Translations under genes and position numbers: made by a program
Shown here: piece after piece, positions 1 to 13,600 of the stretch
Layout: each line of letters starts with the position of its first letter
Position numbering within the stretch: the first letter of the stretch is position 1
Notes under the pieces: model-generated
What the model was told of the DNA's origin: nothing
Seen by the model: the letters and a program-made list of their open reading frames with translations, nothing else
Database searches by the model: none
Assembly: GCA_000444245.1 (NCBI GenBank)
Contig: ATSW01008036.1
Span: 1 to 23,231, forward strand
Source: Botryllus schlosseri
Lineage: Eukaryota; Chordata; Ascidiacea; Stolidobranchia; Styelidae
DNA: 23,231 bases
Direction: 5' to 3'

Positions 1-1355
1 GTATTTAACATATGCCTCGGTAAAAGTTTCTATGAAATTCCGGATTAAATTTTCATTTAATTTCATTTACAATACTTAGAGTTACATTGGAACTCTTGTT
101 TATTTCATGTATGTCATATAGGTTCATAGCATCATTTGGCCCGGTGGATCGCACAATGCCCATGTCGGCCTTTTACTATGTGCGAGCTTCATAGCAAATA
201 TAGTTAAGCAAATAACTACCAGTTAAATCTGATATCGAGTAAAAAACCCAATGAATTCTTGGCAGAGCTGGGACTCATTTAGAAAAAGTAGAGGAATCAA
301 TCAGTAGAGAGTATGTATTATATACCGAGACTCCGGCGATTAAGATTCAATAGTGATATCATGAACCCATCGATATCCTATTGAAGATGCAGAAATTTTC
401 ACACGTAATACTTGGAAAGACAGATTTAGAACCACTGGCTTATATTTTACAGCATCGTACATTTATAATTGCAACATGAGTGCAGAAAAATGTCAATGCA
501 AATCTTTGTGCTCTTGGATAGGAATTATTTTATATGCAAGAATTCTTGTTTCGATTCTTCTCCCCATTGGAGGAATGAAGTATATATCATACAAACCAAA
601 GCGTGTTGGAAAAGGCTACGTGTATTCCTGAAAATTTCATTTCTTGCAAGTAATGAGGGATTCGTGATGTTGTAACAATGCGTAGTTACGTAGTTATAGT
701 GAACAAATACAAAGTTTCTTTTGGAATAGTGTCTGTGTATTCGTAATGTATAGAAAGACTTACTAAAAGTCAGGGATATCCCTGCTATAAGTCTCGAATT
801 TGCTTCATACTGGACTCACAATCGAATCAGTCAGGTGCTGCCTTTTCTCAGCCATGGTGGCAGCAGATATAGGGGCAAATTGACGATCTCGAGCTGCTTA
901 GTCATCAGTTAGATATGTGAAAATAAAGGCTGTACCTAGTCAGGCTTTGCACGGTTAGAGATATTCTGCTACTCAAACTGAGCATGAGCATAGAGATACT
1001 GATGAAAAGATCCGGATGCTGAAGTATGAAGGCAATTACTTTTCAACTGGAAGACTAAAGACCAAAGATTTTGATTCAAAAGACATTCAACAAGTTTAAA
1101 GATTATTGACTGTTGGATCGTCTACAACGTGATGCCCTTTTTGAAGAGTGACCTAAATGCACAATCAACGACTCCTCAATTTTAATGAATGTTTTGATAT
1201 TTTTACTGTTTACTGTTATAATTACGTTATTATTTGTAAAATCCAACACATTTTGAAAATTTACCTCGTCATGTTATCTGATTTACATGTGTCTTGTTAA
1301 TGTTTTCCAATCTGTAATCCTATTCGACTGTAACAATATTGACTAATTCATTTAG
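1..1355 (+). other. Intron 0 (3' part), upstream of cycle 1
   Basis: No module exon is present. Positions 1-34 and 90-127 match intron 3 just after cycle 3 (8147-8183 and 8210-8248; for example both carry TATGTCATATAGGTT). In intron 3 this stretch starts about 80 bp after a d-module donor, so another d module very likely ends about 80-90 bp before base 1. The intron ends with a T-rich acceptor (TTTAG) at 1355. A short phase-compatible frame at 266-353 and a 47-codon polar open stretch at 959-1099 are discussed as weak findings; otherwise I see nothing. Confidence 0.75.
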
Positions 1356-1651
1356 AGCATTGGGTGATCTTTTCAATAATTCTGCGTATGAGGCCAACAA
1401 CGGCGATGTAACGCATCAACAAGAGTGTTATGGACTTGGTCAGTATTTTGAATTATTAATCAACAATGATATTCGTTTCATCAGCAATTTATTGCAGTTT
1501 TTCCTGATGAATGTGAAAAGTATTATGGTCCTCACCCGACAGGATGCCTGGAGACTATATGGTCCACTGCTGAGTGTTTGGCTGAAGGAGCCCGTTATCC
1601 TTCCAAACTTCCTGCTCTAGAACATACACGTATTGATAGCCTAAACTTGAG
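1356..1651 (+). CDS. Module 1a (exons 1356-1438, 1498-1651)
   Basis: This first visible module is of type a. The A part starts with split Arg then ALGDLFNNSAYEAN and ends QQECYGL. The B part starts VFPDECEKYYGPHPTGCL and ends in IDSLNLR. The sequon is NNS at residue 7. Tyr replaces Phe in the CFG motif, Phe replaces Tyr in YP, and ALG opens the module; these traits are shared only with 7a, 20 kb away. The intron between the two exons is 59 bp. Acceptors are TTTAG and TTGCAG; donors are GTCAGT and GTGAGA. Confidence 0.9.
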
Positions 1652-4600
1652 GTGAGAGGTCACTTTGTTTTATGAGGTAGAAATATTCAATACAGTATAT
1701 ATCCTTTAGGCAAGTAATCAATGAGACCAGTACGACAAGGAATACAGCTGACAGTGGTAACAGAAAAAGTCAAGTGGATTGCTTTGGACTTGGTAATTTC
1801 TTGCTAATAGCATATCGACTTCTCATCTAATATTAGTCTTTTCTTCAAGTTTATCCTGATGGTTGTACAAATTATTATGGTCCGCATCCAATGCAATGTT
1901 TGGTGACAATGTGGATATCTGCAACTTGTGTTGAGCAAGGATATAAGTATCCTGAAAAGCTATCTAAAACGCGTCTGAATCAACTGGATACGTGGACTAT
2001 CAGGTATTGGGTGCTGTTCTAGTCAGCATTATTTTGGCGCATATAGAGTTTTATATATATATTTCAGAAACATATCTCAATTTTTTAATGATACCGCATT
2101 ATCTGCTGATAGTGGAAGTCTTGTCAATCAAACCTACTGTTTTGGAATGGGTAATGAAGAAATTGCCATTCAGACTTGTTCTGTATTCTGTGTCTTTTTT
2201 GATTTCAGAGTACCCCAATAAATGTACAAAATACTATGGACCACACCCTCTGAAATGTCTTGAAACACTGTGGAACTATGCACATTGTATATCTGAAGGG
2301 GACGCACACCCTGTTAAAATATCTTCTAGTGAATTGGCACGGCATGATGCCATGAATCTCAGGTACAGATTAATATTTGTTTTTCAATGTCCTTATTATG
2401 AATATATAAATTTTAATAGGCAAATTATAAACGAATTCAATGTTACAAAGTCGTCGGCAGACTCGGGAAATAGGACTAGCCAAATGCGGTGTTTTGGAAT
2501 CGGTGAGAGTAATATTACTAATACATCATTATATTGCTTCTGTGATTACTTTTTGTACACCAGAGTATCCTTCTGGATGTGACACATATTATGGTGCGTA
2601 TTCGAAGCCTTGCCTAGTAACGTTATGGGATATGGTGAGATGTCTTCCTGAAGGAACTGAGTATCCATCGAAACTGACACCAAAATCGATTAATTCATTT
2701 ACGGGAATGGGTTTGAGGTAAACACGTTTTCCTACTTCCGTCTGCAGTGGTAAACTTATTGTGTATATAACTGCTATGCTCATTTGAGTGACACTCACGC
2801 CGAACCAGGGTATGCCAGGTATGTCGTGCATAGGCTATTACTGCAATTATTGTGGGTATGCGCCATAACCGAAATTTCATTAGAAATGTATCAGCAATAA
2901 TTGCCAGACAATTTTGCACTTCATGTATTTGTTTTTAGCCCGGCGTGCCAATGATCATCTTAGCAAACACATTTTCTTCTCTTTATTAGACAATCAATAT
3001 AGGTTCATGTTCAGTAAATCAACATATTTTTGTCCTTAAGCTCTGAAGCCGTATTCCCACAGCCACAATAATTGTAAGATATTTTTTGTTTTAGTCTTAT
3101 TAATCGGTGTGCAAAATTGAACATTGGGGTACTGTATGCTTGTAAATTGTAATTCTATCGTATACACAATCGTTACTCAAACAATGCTTTGTGATCGGTA
3201 ATTGTGAAATGTAGCAATGCCTTTGTCATTAGTAAGCAATTGCCATGATATGAGAACTAGATGTGACGTCAGAACCTGTTGTGTTGGTTTGCAAATTGAT
3301 GTTAATGGCATGTAGTAAAATGCATTTCCGTGCAACTATGACTTCACCTATCAAGAGTGAATATGATGTGACGAGACTGCATCTTCAAACAAAATAACAG
3401 TTTGTCGACTATAGTTGGGTCAGAGCTAATTCTTGTGCACATACTATTAATCCAATATGAAATAATATCCTAAACATCCTGTTGTTATTAGAATGTGTCA
3501 TTGACTCAATTGTACTAATCGTCAGAAGGTCGATAATCGCGATCGAGCTGATGTTTGACTTAAATTTCTAATACAAACAGTACATGTACAATCAGCTCAA
3601 GTATAATTTGGTGTCTCTTTTAAACAGTGCCATAATTTCCCATTTATTTATTACATTGCTGGTTCATAGAGTGCCCTGATTAGCGCTGGACAAAATCGGG
3701 CACCTGACTGACTCGATTCTAATCGAGTATTAGGGTTCCACTCATTATAACTCCACAACAGAATGAATGATGTGGAAAGCTCAAACATGTACGTTTCATG
3801 CAACCACAGAGAATATACTGCTCGTTGTACATCATCTGAAAACTTACTTGGTATTTTTTCTACCATTCCTATTTAATTTGACCTTTTAACAAGGCTGTGG
3901 GTTGATCTCGACTTCACAGAAATGTCATTTCCAATAATATTTGTAGCTTTGTACTACATGTTTGGTATTCTGTGATACGACCAATCGAGGTCCACGTTGT
4001 CGCACAGTGGAAAATATTATTGACACAAGAGTTCTAGTTGATAAATTAATTCATAATAGCAATAAGTGTATAATTTCAGTACTAAAAAATCAACCCGAAT
4101 CATTAGAACAAATACTCGATGCAGATTCGAGTACCTGAATCATTGTTCTCAATCCTAACCGTTACGCAATACCAACCTACTAATTATAGAATTATTGACA
4201 TAACATTGTACTTTCTGTTTCTGCCATTGTTTTATAGACCTGTTATTTCTCTATTCAATAACTCTGCAATATCTGCCGATAATGGGGATGTGTCTCATCA
4301 AATGAAGTGCTTTGGAATGGGTGGGTATATGTTTTCTGCAATTTGTTGTAATATTTAATCATGAGTTATTTGCTGCAGAATATCCCGATGATTGTAAGAA
4401 GTATTATGGTCCACATCCTACCCCTTGTTTGGAGACTATATGGGGAACAGCTAAGTGCCTTCCAGAGGGGACACGATTCCCATCTAAATTAAACTCTACT
4501 GAACACGCTCGTATAGACAATCTAAATCTAAGGTGACATTGATCATATTTTGCAAATTACATTTTTGAATCATCAATATATGTCATCGTACATCAGGCAG

Positions 4601-7600
4601 GTGATTGGTGAAACTAATCGTACGAGACGATTATCGGACAGTGGAGATAGTAAAAGTCAGATAGAATGCTTCGGTCTTGGTATCTGTCATTTCAGTCCAT
4701 AATGAGTTTTTTATTGTCATTACATTTTTCATTTTAGTCTATCCAAAGGATTGTATCAAGTATTATGGTCCTCATCCTGTTGATTGTCTGGTTACTATGT
4801 GGGCAACTGCCACTTGTGTAAGCCAAGGATACAAATATCCTAGAAAACTATCGAATTCACGGCTGAAGGAACTTGATACATGGAACATTAGGTGAGATTC
4901 TAATTTTGGTAAGTGATCATTTGCCTAAGTGTGCACTCATAACAGACAAATATCTGCGTTCTTCAACACAACTGCATTATCGGCTGATTCTGGAAGCCTT
5001 GTGAGTCAAACATACTGCTTTGGCATGGGTAATACTCGGATCTGTTACGATATGATGAAGGATATTTTCAAGTCTTTCAATATTAAGAATATCCAACACA
5101 CTGTACCAAATACTATGGTCCGCATCCTTTGGAATGTCTCGAAACGCTCTGGGACTATGCTCATTGTATACCGGAGGGGAATGCTTATCCGACAAAAATT
5201 CCTTCCAGTGAATTGACAAGACACGATTCAATGAATCTTCGGTTCGTAAATTGTTTTATGAATAAACCCAAGTATTTTCTTGTATTATCGTCATTTGTTG
5301 TCTCAGGGAAATCATCAATGAATTCAACGATACTAAATCTTCTGCTGATTCTGGGCACAGAACTAGCCAATTGCGTTGCTTTGGACTTGGTGAGACTCAG
5401 ACTCAGACTCAGTTTACATACGGTAGTGAATATATTTAACAATATTTTCCTTGTTAGAATATCCTCCCGGGTGTGACACATATTATGGAGGCTATTCTAA
5501 CCCCTGTCTTATCACACTATGGGATAGTGTCAGGTGCCTTCCAGAGGGAACTGAGTATCCACCAAAACTGAAACCGAAAGATATTAATGCGTTCACCGGA
5601 ATGGGTTTAAGGTGAATACATAATTTGACTCTTCTATGCAGCATTACGCTTGTCGGTTGTTTAGGCACTGACTAGTGAATTAAAATGGAGACAGCTCATT
5701 TGAGTGGCATAAATTCATTTCAGTGACGCATTATTGTGATACATTCTATTTGATTCAACGAGTCAAGCCACAACCATCATTGGCCTTTGTCTCTCAAATG
5801 AGATGTGTCTCGAATGAACTTGAATTCTCATTTGACACTTAGTATGGAACTTACTATGATGACAGTAACTCATGATGCGGTGAATTACTAATTTGTGCCG
5901 CGGTTGGGAAATTTAACAAGCGATACAATTATTATTATTATTCACTCACTACATGTAATGTACAGTGTGACATACCTGACTGAATGCAATATATTGAACA
6001 GATTGGAGGATGACTAATCGACCATATGCTGTTTATCAATATAACATCCTCCTTGGTATTATTAATGCTGCCCGATGTCACAGTTAGGTATATGGTGTTC
6101 ACGATCTCATTGATCTTGACATTTCTAGGTCATTATCTATCCATCTTTCATGATCATTGCTAATATACTAATCCAGCACCTTAAATCTTTATCATCTATT
6201 GATGATGGATTAGTAACTCTGTAGCACTCACCAAAATTTGTATGACTCTTGAACTCAGTCCACGATGTCACACGGCTATTTAAAAACATATAGTGCCCAC
6301 CAAATTGTACCAATTGGCTGAAACTTGAAATCAACGATCGGGCAGTTGGCCGGCTTGGCTTATTTCATTTATTGGTGTGAGTAAATTTATAACACCAACC
6401 TGTACATTAGGGAGAGAGAGAGAGGGAGAGTCTTTATTTTCATCGAACCAAAATACATAACACACGGCAGTGGTGGTGGTACAGAAAATATGCATGCACA
6501 GTATTCGGTATTAGATAGGAATGATCGATAAGACTGTGAAGGTCATCTAGTCTGATCACACCAGCATCAAACAGGTACACTTGACTCTAAACAGTCTGGT
6601 GATATAGGTGGTCCTTAAAGTCCGACCATGGTTGATAACAAATTTACCATTGAAAGATTGATATAGCATTGTGCTTAAAAACTTCTGTTGTTGTATTATA
6701 GACCTGTTATTGCTTTATTCAATAACTCTGCTATCTCTGCTGATAATGGAGATGTGTCTCATCAGTTGAAGTGCTTTGGAATGGGTATGTGTATGTTTTC
6801 AGCATTTTTTTGTAATATTTGTGCACAAGTTTTTTCTTGCAGAATATCCTGATGATTGTAAGAAGTATTATGGTCCACATCCTACCACTTGTTTGGATAC
6901 AATATGGGATACTGCTAAGTGCCTTCCTGAGGGGACACGATTTCCATCTAAATTAAACTCTACCGAACACGCTCGTATAGACAATCTCAATCTAAGGTAG
7001 ATTAATATTATTTTTGCAAATTACGTTTCTCAAACTGAATATATGCTATTACATATTAGGCAGGTGATTGAAGAAACTAATACCACAAGACGATTATCAG
7101 ACACTGGAAATAGTAAAAGTCAGATGGAATGCTTCGGTCTTGGTAAGTGCTATTTCACACCAGCATGATTTTTTTACTATTTTAACATTATTTATTTCAG
7201 TCTATCCAGAAGATTGTATCAAATATTATGGTCCTCATCCTGTTGATTGTTTGGTTACCATGTGGACAACTGCCACTTGTGTCAGCCAAGGATACAAATA
7301 TCCTAAAAAGCTATCGAATTCACGGCTGAAGGAACTTGATACGTGGAACATCAGGTGAGATCTTACTTTTAAAAAGTTATCATCTGCTTGAGTTACACAT
7401 CTAACAGACAAATATCTGCATCCTTCAATGCAACTGCATTATCTGCTGATTCTGGAAGCCTTGTGAGTCAAACATATTGCTTTGGCATGGGTAATACTCG
7501 GATCTGTTTGTGGATTTTTAAGGATTTTTTGCAAGAGTTTATATATTAAGAATATCCTACGCACTGTACAAAATATTATGGCCCACATCCTTTGAAATGT

Positions 7601-10600
7601 CTGGAAACGCTCTGGGACTATGCACATTGTGTACCGGAAGGAACGGCATATCCGACAAAAATACCCTCCAGTGAATTGACAAGACACGATTCAATGAATC
7701 TCCGGTTGGTAAATGGTATCTTGAATATTCCTATTTGATTTCTCATATTATCATCATCCGTCATCTCAGGGAAATCATTAATGAATTCAACAGTACCAAA
7801 TCTTCTGCTGATTTAGGGAACAGAACTAGCCAATTGCGTTGCTTTGGACTTGGTGAGACTCACTCAGTTTGAATATGGTGGTGAATTTATTTATCAATAT
7901 TCTTCCGTTAGAATATCCGTCTGGATGTGAAACATATTATGGTGCCTATTCAATCCCATGCCTTATCACACTATGGGATAGTGTCAGGTGCGTTACAGAA
8001 GGAACGGAATATCCACCAAAGCTGACTCCAACCTCAGTCAACACGTTCACAGGAATGGGTTTGAGGTGATCTATTTTTATATTTCAAAACTGTCAATATT
8101 GTTCTTGTCTTTTGTTTAACGTTAAATAGAATTGATTAGTATATTGGTATATAATTAGCATATGCCATGGTAAAAGCTTTTATGTACGTTTTGCTTATTT
8201 GGTTTTATTGAAACTCCTATTTATTTCTTGTATGTCATATAGGTTACATTCATTTATTCTCCCTACTTTTATACATCCTCATTAGTCTTCATTTGGATCA
8301 ATGTTTTACAATAGTTATTATATATTCATACATAAAATTTACCAAGGAGTTGCATGGTATGGTATGGAACGAAATTTCGGTATGAAATATGGATTAGTGC
8401 AGGTATGGTATGGAAATTTCTAATTTCATACCTCAGAAAATCATTCACCGACAAGTCTATGTTCATATCTCGAAGTGTGACTCAGACCCCCCACGCCCGT
8501 CGACATCTATATAAAGAGAAAAAAGTTTTACAATTCTCATATGAACCAAATAATATTAACGATAGTTATTCCAATCTGAATAAAATAAAATGATATTCGA
8601 CCACTCTCGATCTTACAGCTTATATTTCCCTTATCGGTTCAACGATGAGTAACTTCCATTCTGTAAACTACCAAGAACAGTTTTAAAATTGTAGACTCGC
8701 TGTGAATATTAAAATCGATTTGTTGAATTTAGAGGTCATTTCTTGCTCTTTGCTCAGATGACCATCACACAACATATATTTGACATAAGCATCATTGTAA
8801 TTCAAAATATTTGGCTTTGTCTCGAAGCAACGTCACACTATGACAGCCTCCAACACGAATTGCAACTTCAATAAGTCTGATTATCTTTGATAAAAGAATG
8901 GAGAGCCTGCTGTTCATTAAGGAAGCTAATGAGTATATGACCCAAACCTTGCCAAAGGAATTGGGCATTTGATCCGCTGTCGCAAAACCGACAATGATTG
9001 TAATGTTGTGAAATTAATTTCCAAGATATATTTTAACGGGACAACGCTTTTCTTTTTTGATATTTTGTGGATGATATCCCCATATTAGCATGGCGTTGCC
9101 ACACTAGTTTTAAATGTCATGATCTTTTCTTGAGATTCCAAAATAACCTGGTATATATTTTACTTTCTGTCTTCGATGATTTGTCAATCTACATTGCTGA
9201 CATATGATACAAAGAAATTGGGGTTAGAATTGGTGCATTGGGCCGTTTAAATGGATAATATCATCCAAAATAATCGGAATATAAACGTCAGAAATTTCCA
9301 AGCATTGAAAATAGAATGTTTTCTGAAAGGTGCTGTGCAACTTGGGAAAGTATGGGAAAAGTATCAAATATGGTATGGAGCGATCGAGTCAGGTATGGAA
9401 TATGGAAATTTCTCATTCAATTCCATACCATACCATGACCTGGCCTCAAATATCAAAGGACAGGCTCCATTTTAATACCATAATTTAAAATAACACATAT
9501 TTGTATGCTCACATGTTCATATTTTCATATACAGCTGTTGAACAGGATGACCATATCAGTCACAATTTTACCAACAAGCCATGCTTTAATTAATTGCATA
9601 ATATACAGCTTATGTGGCTATTTATTTTGAATACAATCATTTTATGAAACTTTGATCGATTGCTATGCAGGCCTCTTACCGCGCTCTTTAATTATTCGGC
9701 AATTTCCGCTGACAATGGTGACGTCTCCTATCAATGGAAATGCTTTGGAATGAGTTAGTATATCATTTACGCTTTCATTGAAAATATTTGTATATAAGTT
9801 GCTTCCTAACAGAATATCCTGATCACTGCGAAAAGTATTATGGTCCTCATCCTACGAAATGTTTGGAAAAGATATGGAACTCAACTATGTGCCTCCCAGA
9901 AGGAACGAGATTTCCAATCAAACTCAATGCCTCTGAACATGCCCGAATAGATAATCTCAATCTAAGGTGCGATTAATCCTATTTGTCGATATACATTAAT
10001 CAATAATCAAATTCTACCGTACATTAGGCAAATAATAAGGGAAAGTAATACCACAAGAAGATTGTCTGACAATGGAGATAGTAAAAGCCAGCTGGAATGC
10101 TTCGGTCTTGGTATTCGACATTAACTTGTGTCTAGATTCCCGATATAATTTTGACAATATTCTCATATCAGTATATCCGGATTCCTGTATCAAGTATTAT
10201 GGTCCTCACCCCGTTGATTGCTTAGTCACCATGTGGACAACTGCTACTTGTGTCAGCCAAGGATACAAACATCCAACAAAGCTCTCCTCTGCAAGACTGA
10301 AGAAACTTGATACATGGAATATTAGGTGAAATCATGCTCATCAGATCTTTACCATCTCTTCAACATACACATGTAACAGAGAGATATCCAGTTTCTTCAA
10401 TGGAACTGCACTATCTGCTGACAGTGGAAGTCTTGTAAACCAAACCTATTGCTTTGGATTGGGTAATTTTTATTTATTTATTTCCACATTCCTGGTGGCT
10501 ATTAGAAATTGTCTGTAGAATATCCGGAGCACTGCACAAAATACTATGGTCCCCATCCCATAGAATGTCTCGAAACTCTATGGAACTATGCTCATTGTAT

Positions 10601-13600
10601 ATATGAGGGAGATGCATACCCCAGCAAGATATCTTCCGCAGAACTGAGAAGACACGATTCCATGAATCTTAGGTAATTTGATATTCTGCCTGATATGTTT
10701 TAAAAAATATCAATGAATTTGATGAATATTCCTAACTGAATACTCATATGATTATTTTTGCTGTGCCAGGCAAATTATCAATGAATTCAACAATACCAAA
10801 TCATCTGCTGATTCTGGGAACAGGACTAGCCAACTGCGATGCTTTGGACTTGGTGAGACTTCCTCAGTTTACATATGGTAGTGTCTTTATTTTCAAGATT
10901 TTACCCGTTAGAATACCCTTCTGGATGTGACACATATTATGGTGGCTATTCGAACCCCTGTCTCATCACGTTATGGGGTAGTGTCAGGTGCCTTCCAGAA
11001 GGAACTGAATATCCACCGAAACTGGCACCAAAAGCTATCAATTCATTTACTGGAATGGGTTTGAGGTAAATGCAATTTCCGACTCTACTATACATTGTTA
11101 CTCATTTTGGGTGTATAATCACTTACTTGGTAGCAAATCAACATAATGACAACTCATTTGACTGACATGAATACTGTTCATTTCATTTACACCCGGGGTG
11201 TCAAACATACGGCCCACGAAGCAATTCTGAGTAGATTTAAAATTTTGTGCGTTATCCAGCACATTTCCAACAAATGTTGATATTTTTGGTAAGAAATAGG
11301 TCTTGCTTCCAATAAGTAGTACTTCAAGGCTACTATTAAAACTAGTCATTCACAGAAGCGAAAACGCTGATGCAAAACCCCGATATGCAGGCTACATTGA
11401 ATATATAATAGAGCTCTCCAGCCTTGTGAGAAACCGAATCGCGTTATAATCGTACAAAGCAAATTCCAATGTCCTCGTTTACAGTTAAATCCTTCCTCAC
11501 AATGCATACACAGGTTTATTGCCAAAATATCACTAAATCGAAAGAAGCATAGAAGTATGCCAACTTATATCATCGTTAGACGTACCGTTTTATTGGTTTA
11601 TAACTGTATTCAGCCGCCCAATCATTGCAATATTTCTAATTAGAATGTTTGCGAAGAATGCTAAGCTAGAATAAAATCCATATGATATGTAATATAATGT
11701 ACTATACTATTCTGTATATAGGCTGGTTAATGAAAACCTAGAGCATGGATTTTGAGGTATTTTGGGATTAAGGAATTTTGGTGCGGCCCGTGAGCGATCT
11801 GAATTGTTGAATCAATCCCTCGACGTCAGTTGAGTTTGACACCCCTGATTTACACATTGTAAATATTGATTTGATCAAGTAAATGGTGAATTAAGAAAGA
11901 CATTGTGAGTGACACATTGTTATGACATTGACATATATTATTTAAATCAATAAAGTTTAACCTCAGCCATCATCGTCATTGAGACTCAAATATGCCGTGA
12001 CTCGAATGTGCTTGTTCGCTACTGAAATTGAGTCAGATGTCACTCAACTGATATTGAAAGCGCACAGCATTGTCGGCTGTCACTTTTCCTGGAACAAGAA
12101 ACCTTGCATTTTCAAAATGATCAAATGCTCGCTGCGGTTGCAAAATCCAACAAACACTACTGTTATTTCCATCCACTTGCGACACGTATTATACATTGTG
12201 CTGCAGTGAACAGCCATGTGGAAGTTGAAACGACCATGTGCGGACTATCAATTTACTTTTAATTTTGAAGCCTGATGTCACAGTGACATTGATTGATGAT
12301 GGTCATGATCTCTGTGTTTGCTACTTTTGTTCTCTACGGTTCTCTTTCTCCTGTTGGTGTCATTATTCACATCCTTCTGGGCGTTTTTGTAAGGCTTCTC
12401 TATAAACAGCAACTCGGGTGAGAAAGAACGCAGAAAAAACTCCAATACTTGGAAACGTGCTTGTGCCAAGACTAAAACCTTTGCCTTTCATTTTAAAATT
12501 ACAACAGACATCTAGGCAATAAAGTGAATTATTCTTGTAGACTCATTGACCTGCTGAGCATCTTCCGTATGTTCACTGTTGAGCATTTGTTTGAATGTTT
12601 ACCAGACTCTAATACAATATTAAAATTCTGTGAAACTACTAACCATCCATCTTAAAGACTTATCCATCTATTGCATTGATTCTCAACCGGGCGTCCGCGG
12701 ACCCCTAGCGATCCGCAAAGCAATTTCTGGGGGTCTGCAGAACCTCCAAGTTGCAAAATGTGTGAAAACCTAATTTGTATATTTTTAAGTTAGAGAAATC
12801 ATGAAGCAGTTTCGCTTCATAACAGTTGAAACTTCAGGGGTCACGTAAACAGAATGGCCGTCTGAGATGAAATATTCTGTTGTGCAAACTTATTTTAATC
12901 GCCATGTTGCCAATAGCCTACTGATAAAAACATATTGCTGTTTAGAGATGTTTTATTGGGGTTTTGGAATAAATTAATTTGAAAAAATTTCATTTTCTTC
13001 CTGGGATCTACATAGCGGCTGTTCCAGAGTAACTTCAAGATGAGCTGCTAGATAAAAATGTGTCGACAGAAGCGTGACACATTATTAATACATTCGCCAA
13101 CACCCATCTTTGTGGAAATTAATGGATTTTCCGCGCTCGCTCATGTCATATTAACGATGCAGACTTTCGATACACAGCAGTGTATTTCGAGAAATGGGGC
13201 CACAGAATTCGCTTTGAAATAATAAAAGTCTTCACAATTTCGATGTAAATAGTATTATTTTATTTTCAAGAAGGGTCATTTTGCTGCTGTTTATCACTAA
13301 CCTACAGTTAATATTTGGACAACATAGATGACGGTTGCACGATAATAGAGCAAAATTTTAGCTAAAGCTTGGGGGTCCGCGAGTGTCCCTTAACGGTCCA
13401 AAGGGAGCCACGAAGCCAATAAGGTTCTATTGGTAATAGATTAACTCCGTTACACTATCCAGAATTTCCATTACTGTGAAATGCTATCCTCAACTTCATG
13501 CGGCTATTTAAAATCTTCATACACTGTCACCTGATTGTGCCAATGGTCAGAAATTTGATAATAACGATTGTATGTTTTTTTTTGTTTAACTTGGTCCATT

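Noticed and set aside
959-1099. 47-codon polar open stretch in intron 0
   Set aside because: It is protein-like at first sight, but its frame does not join the phase-2 acceptor that precedes it and no donor or homologue was found.
1992-2582. A 196-codon open frame on the plus strand
   Set aside because: It runs through two introns and parts of modules 1b-1d in mixed frames. The split-phase exon model explains the coding pieces better.
4977-5231. Minus-strand open frames opposite the c modules (also 7439-7687 and 14487-14741)
   Set aside because: They recur because the c exons recur. They are shadows of the plus-strand exons and cross the short intron.
11949-11954. AATAAA in intron 4 as a gene end
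   Set aside because: Module 4d has a normal GT donor and cycle 5 continues in phase; no terminal exon precedes this signal.
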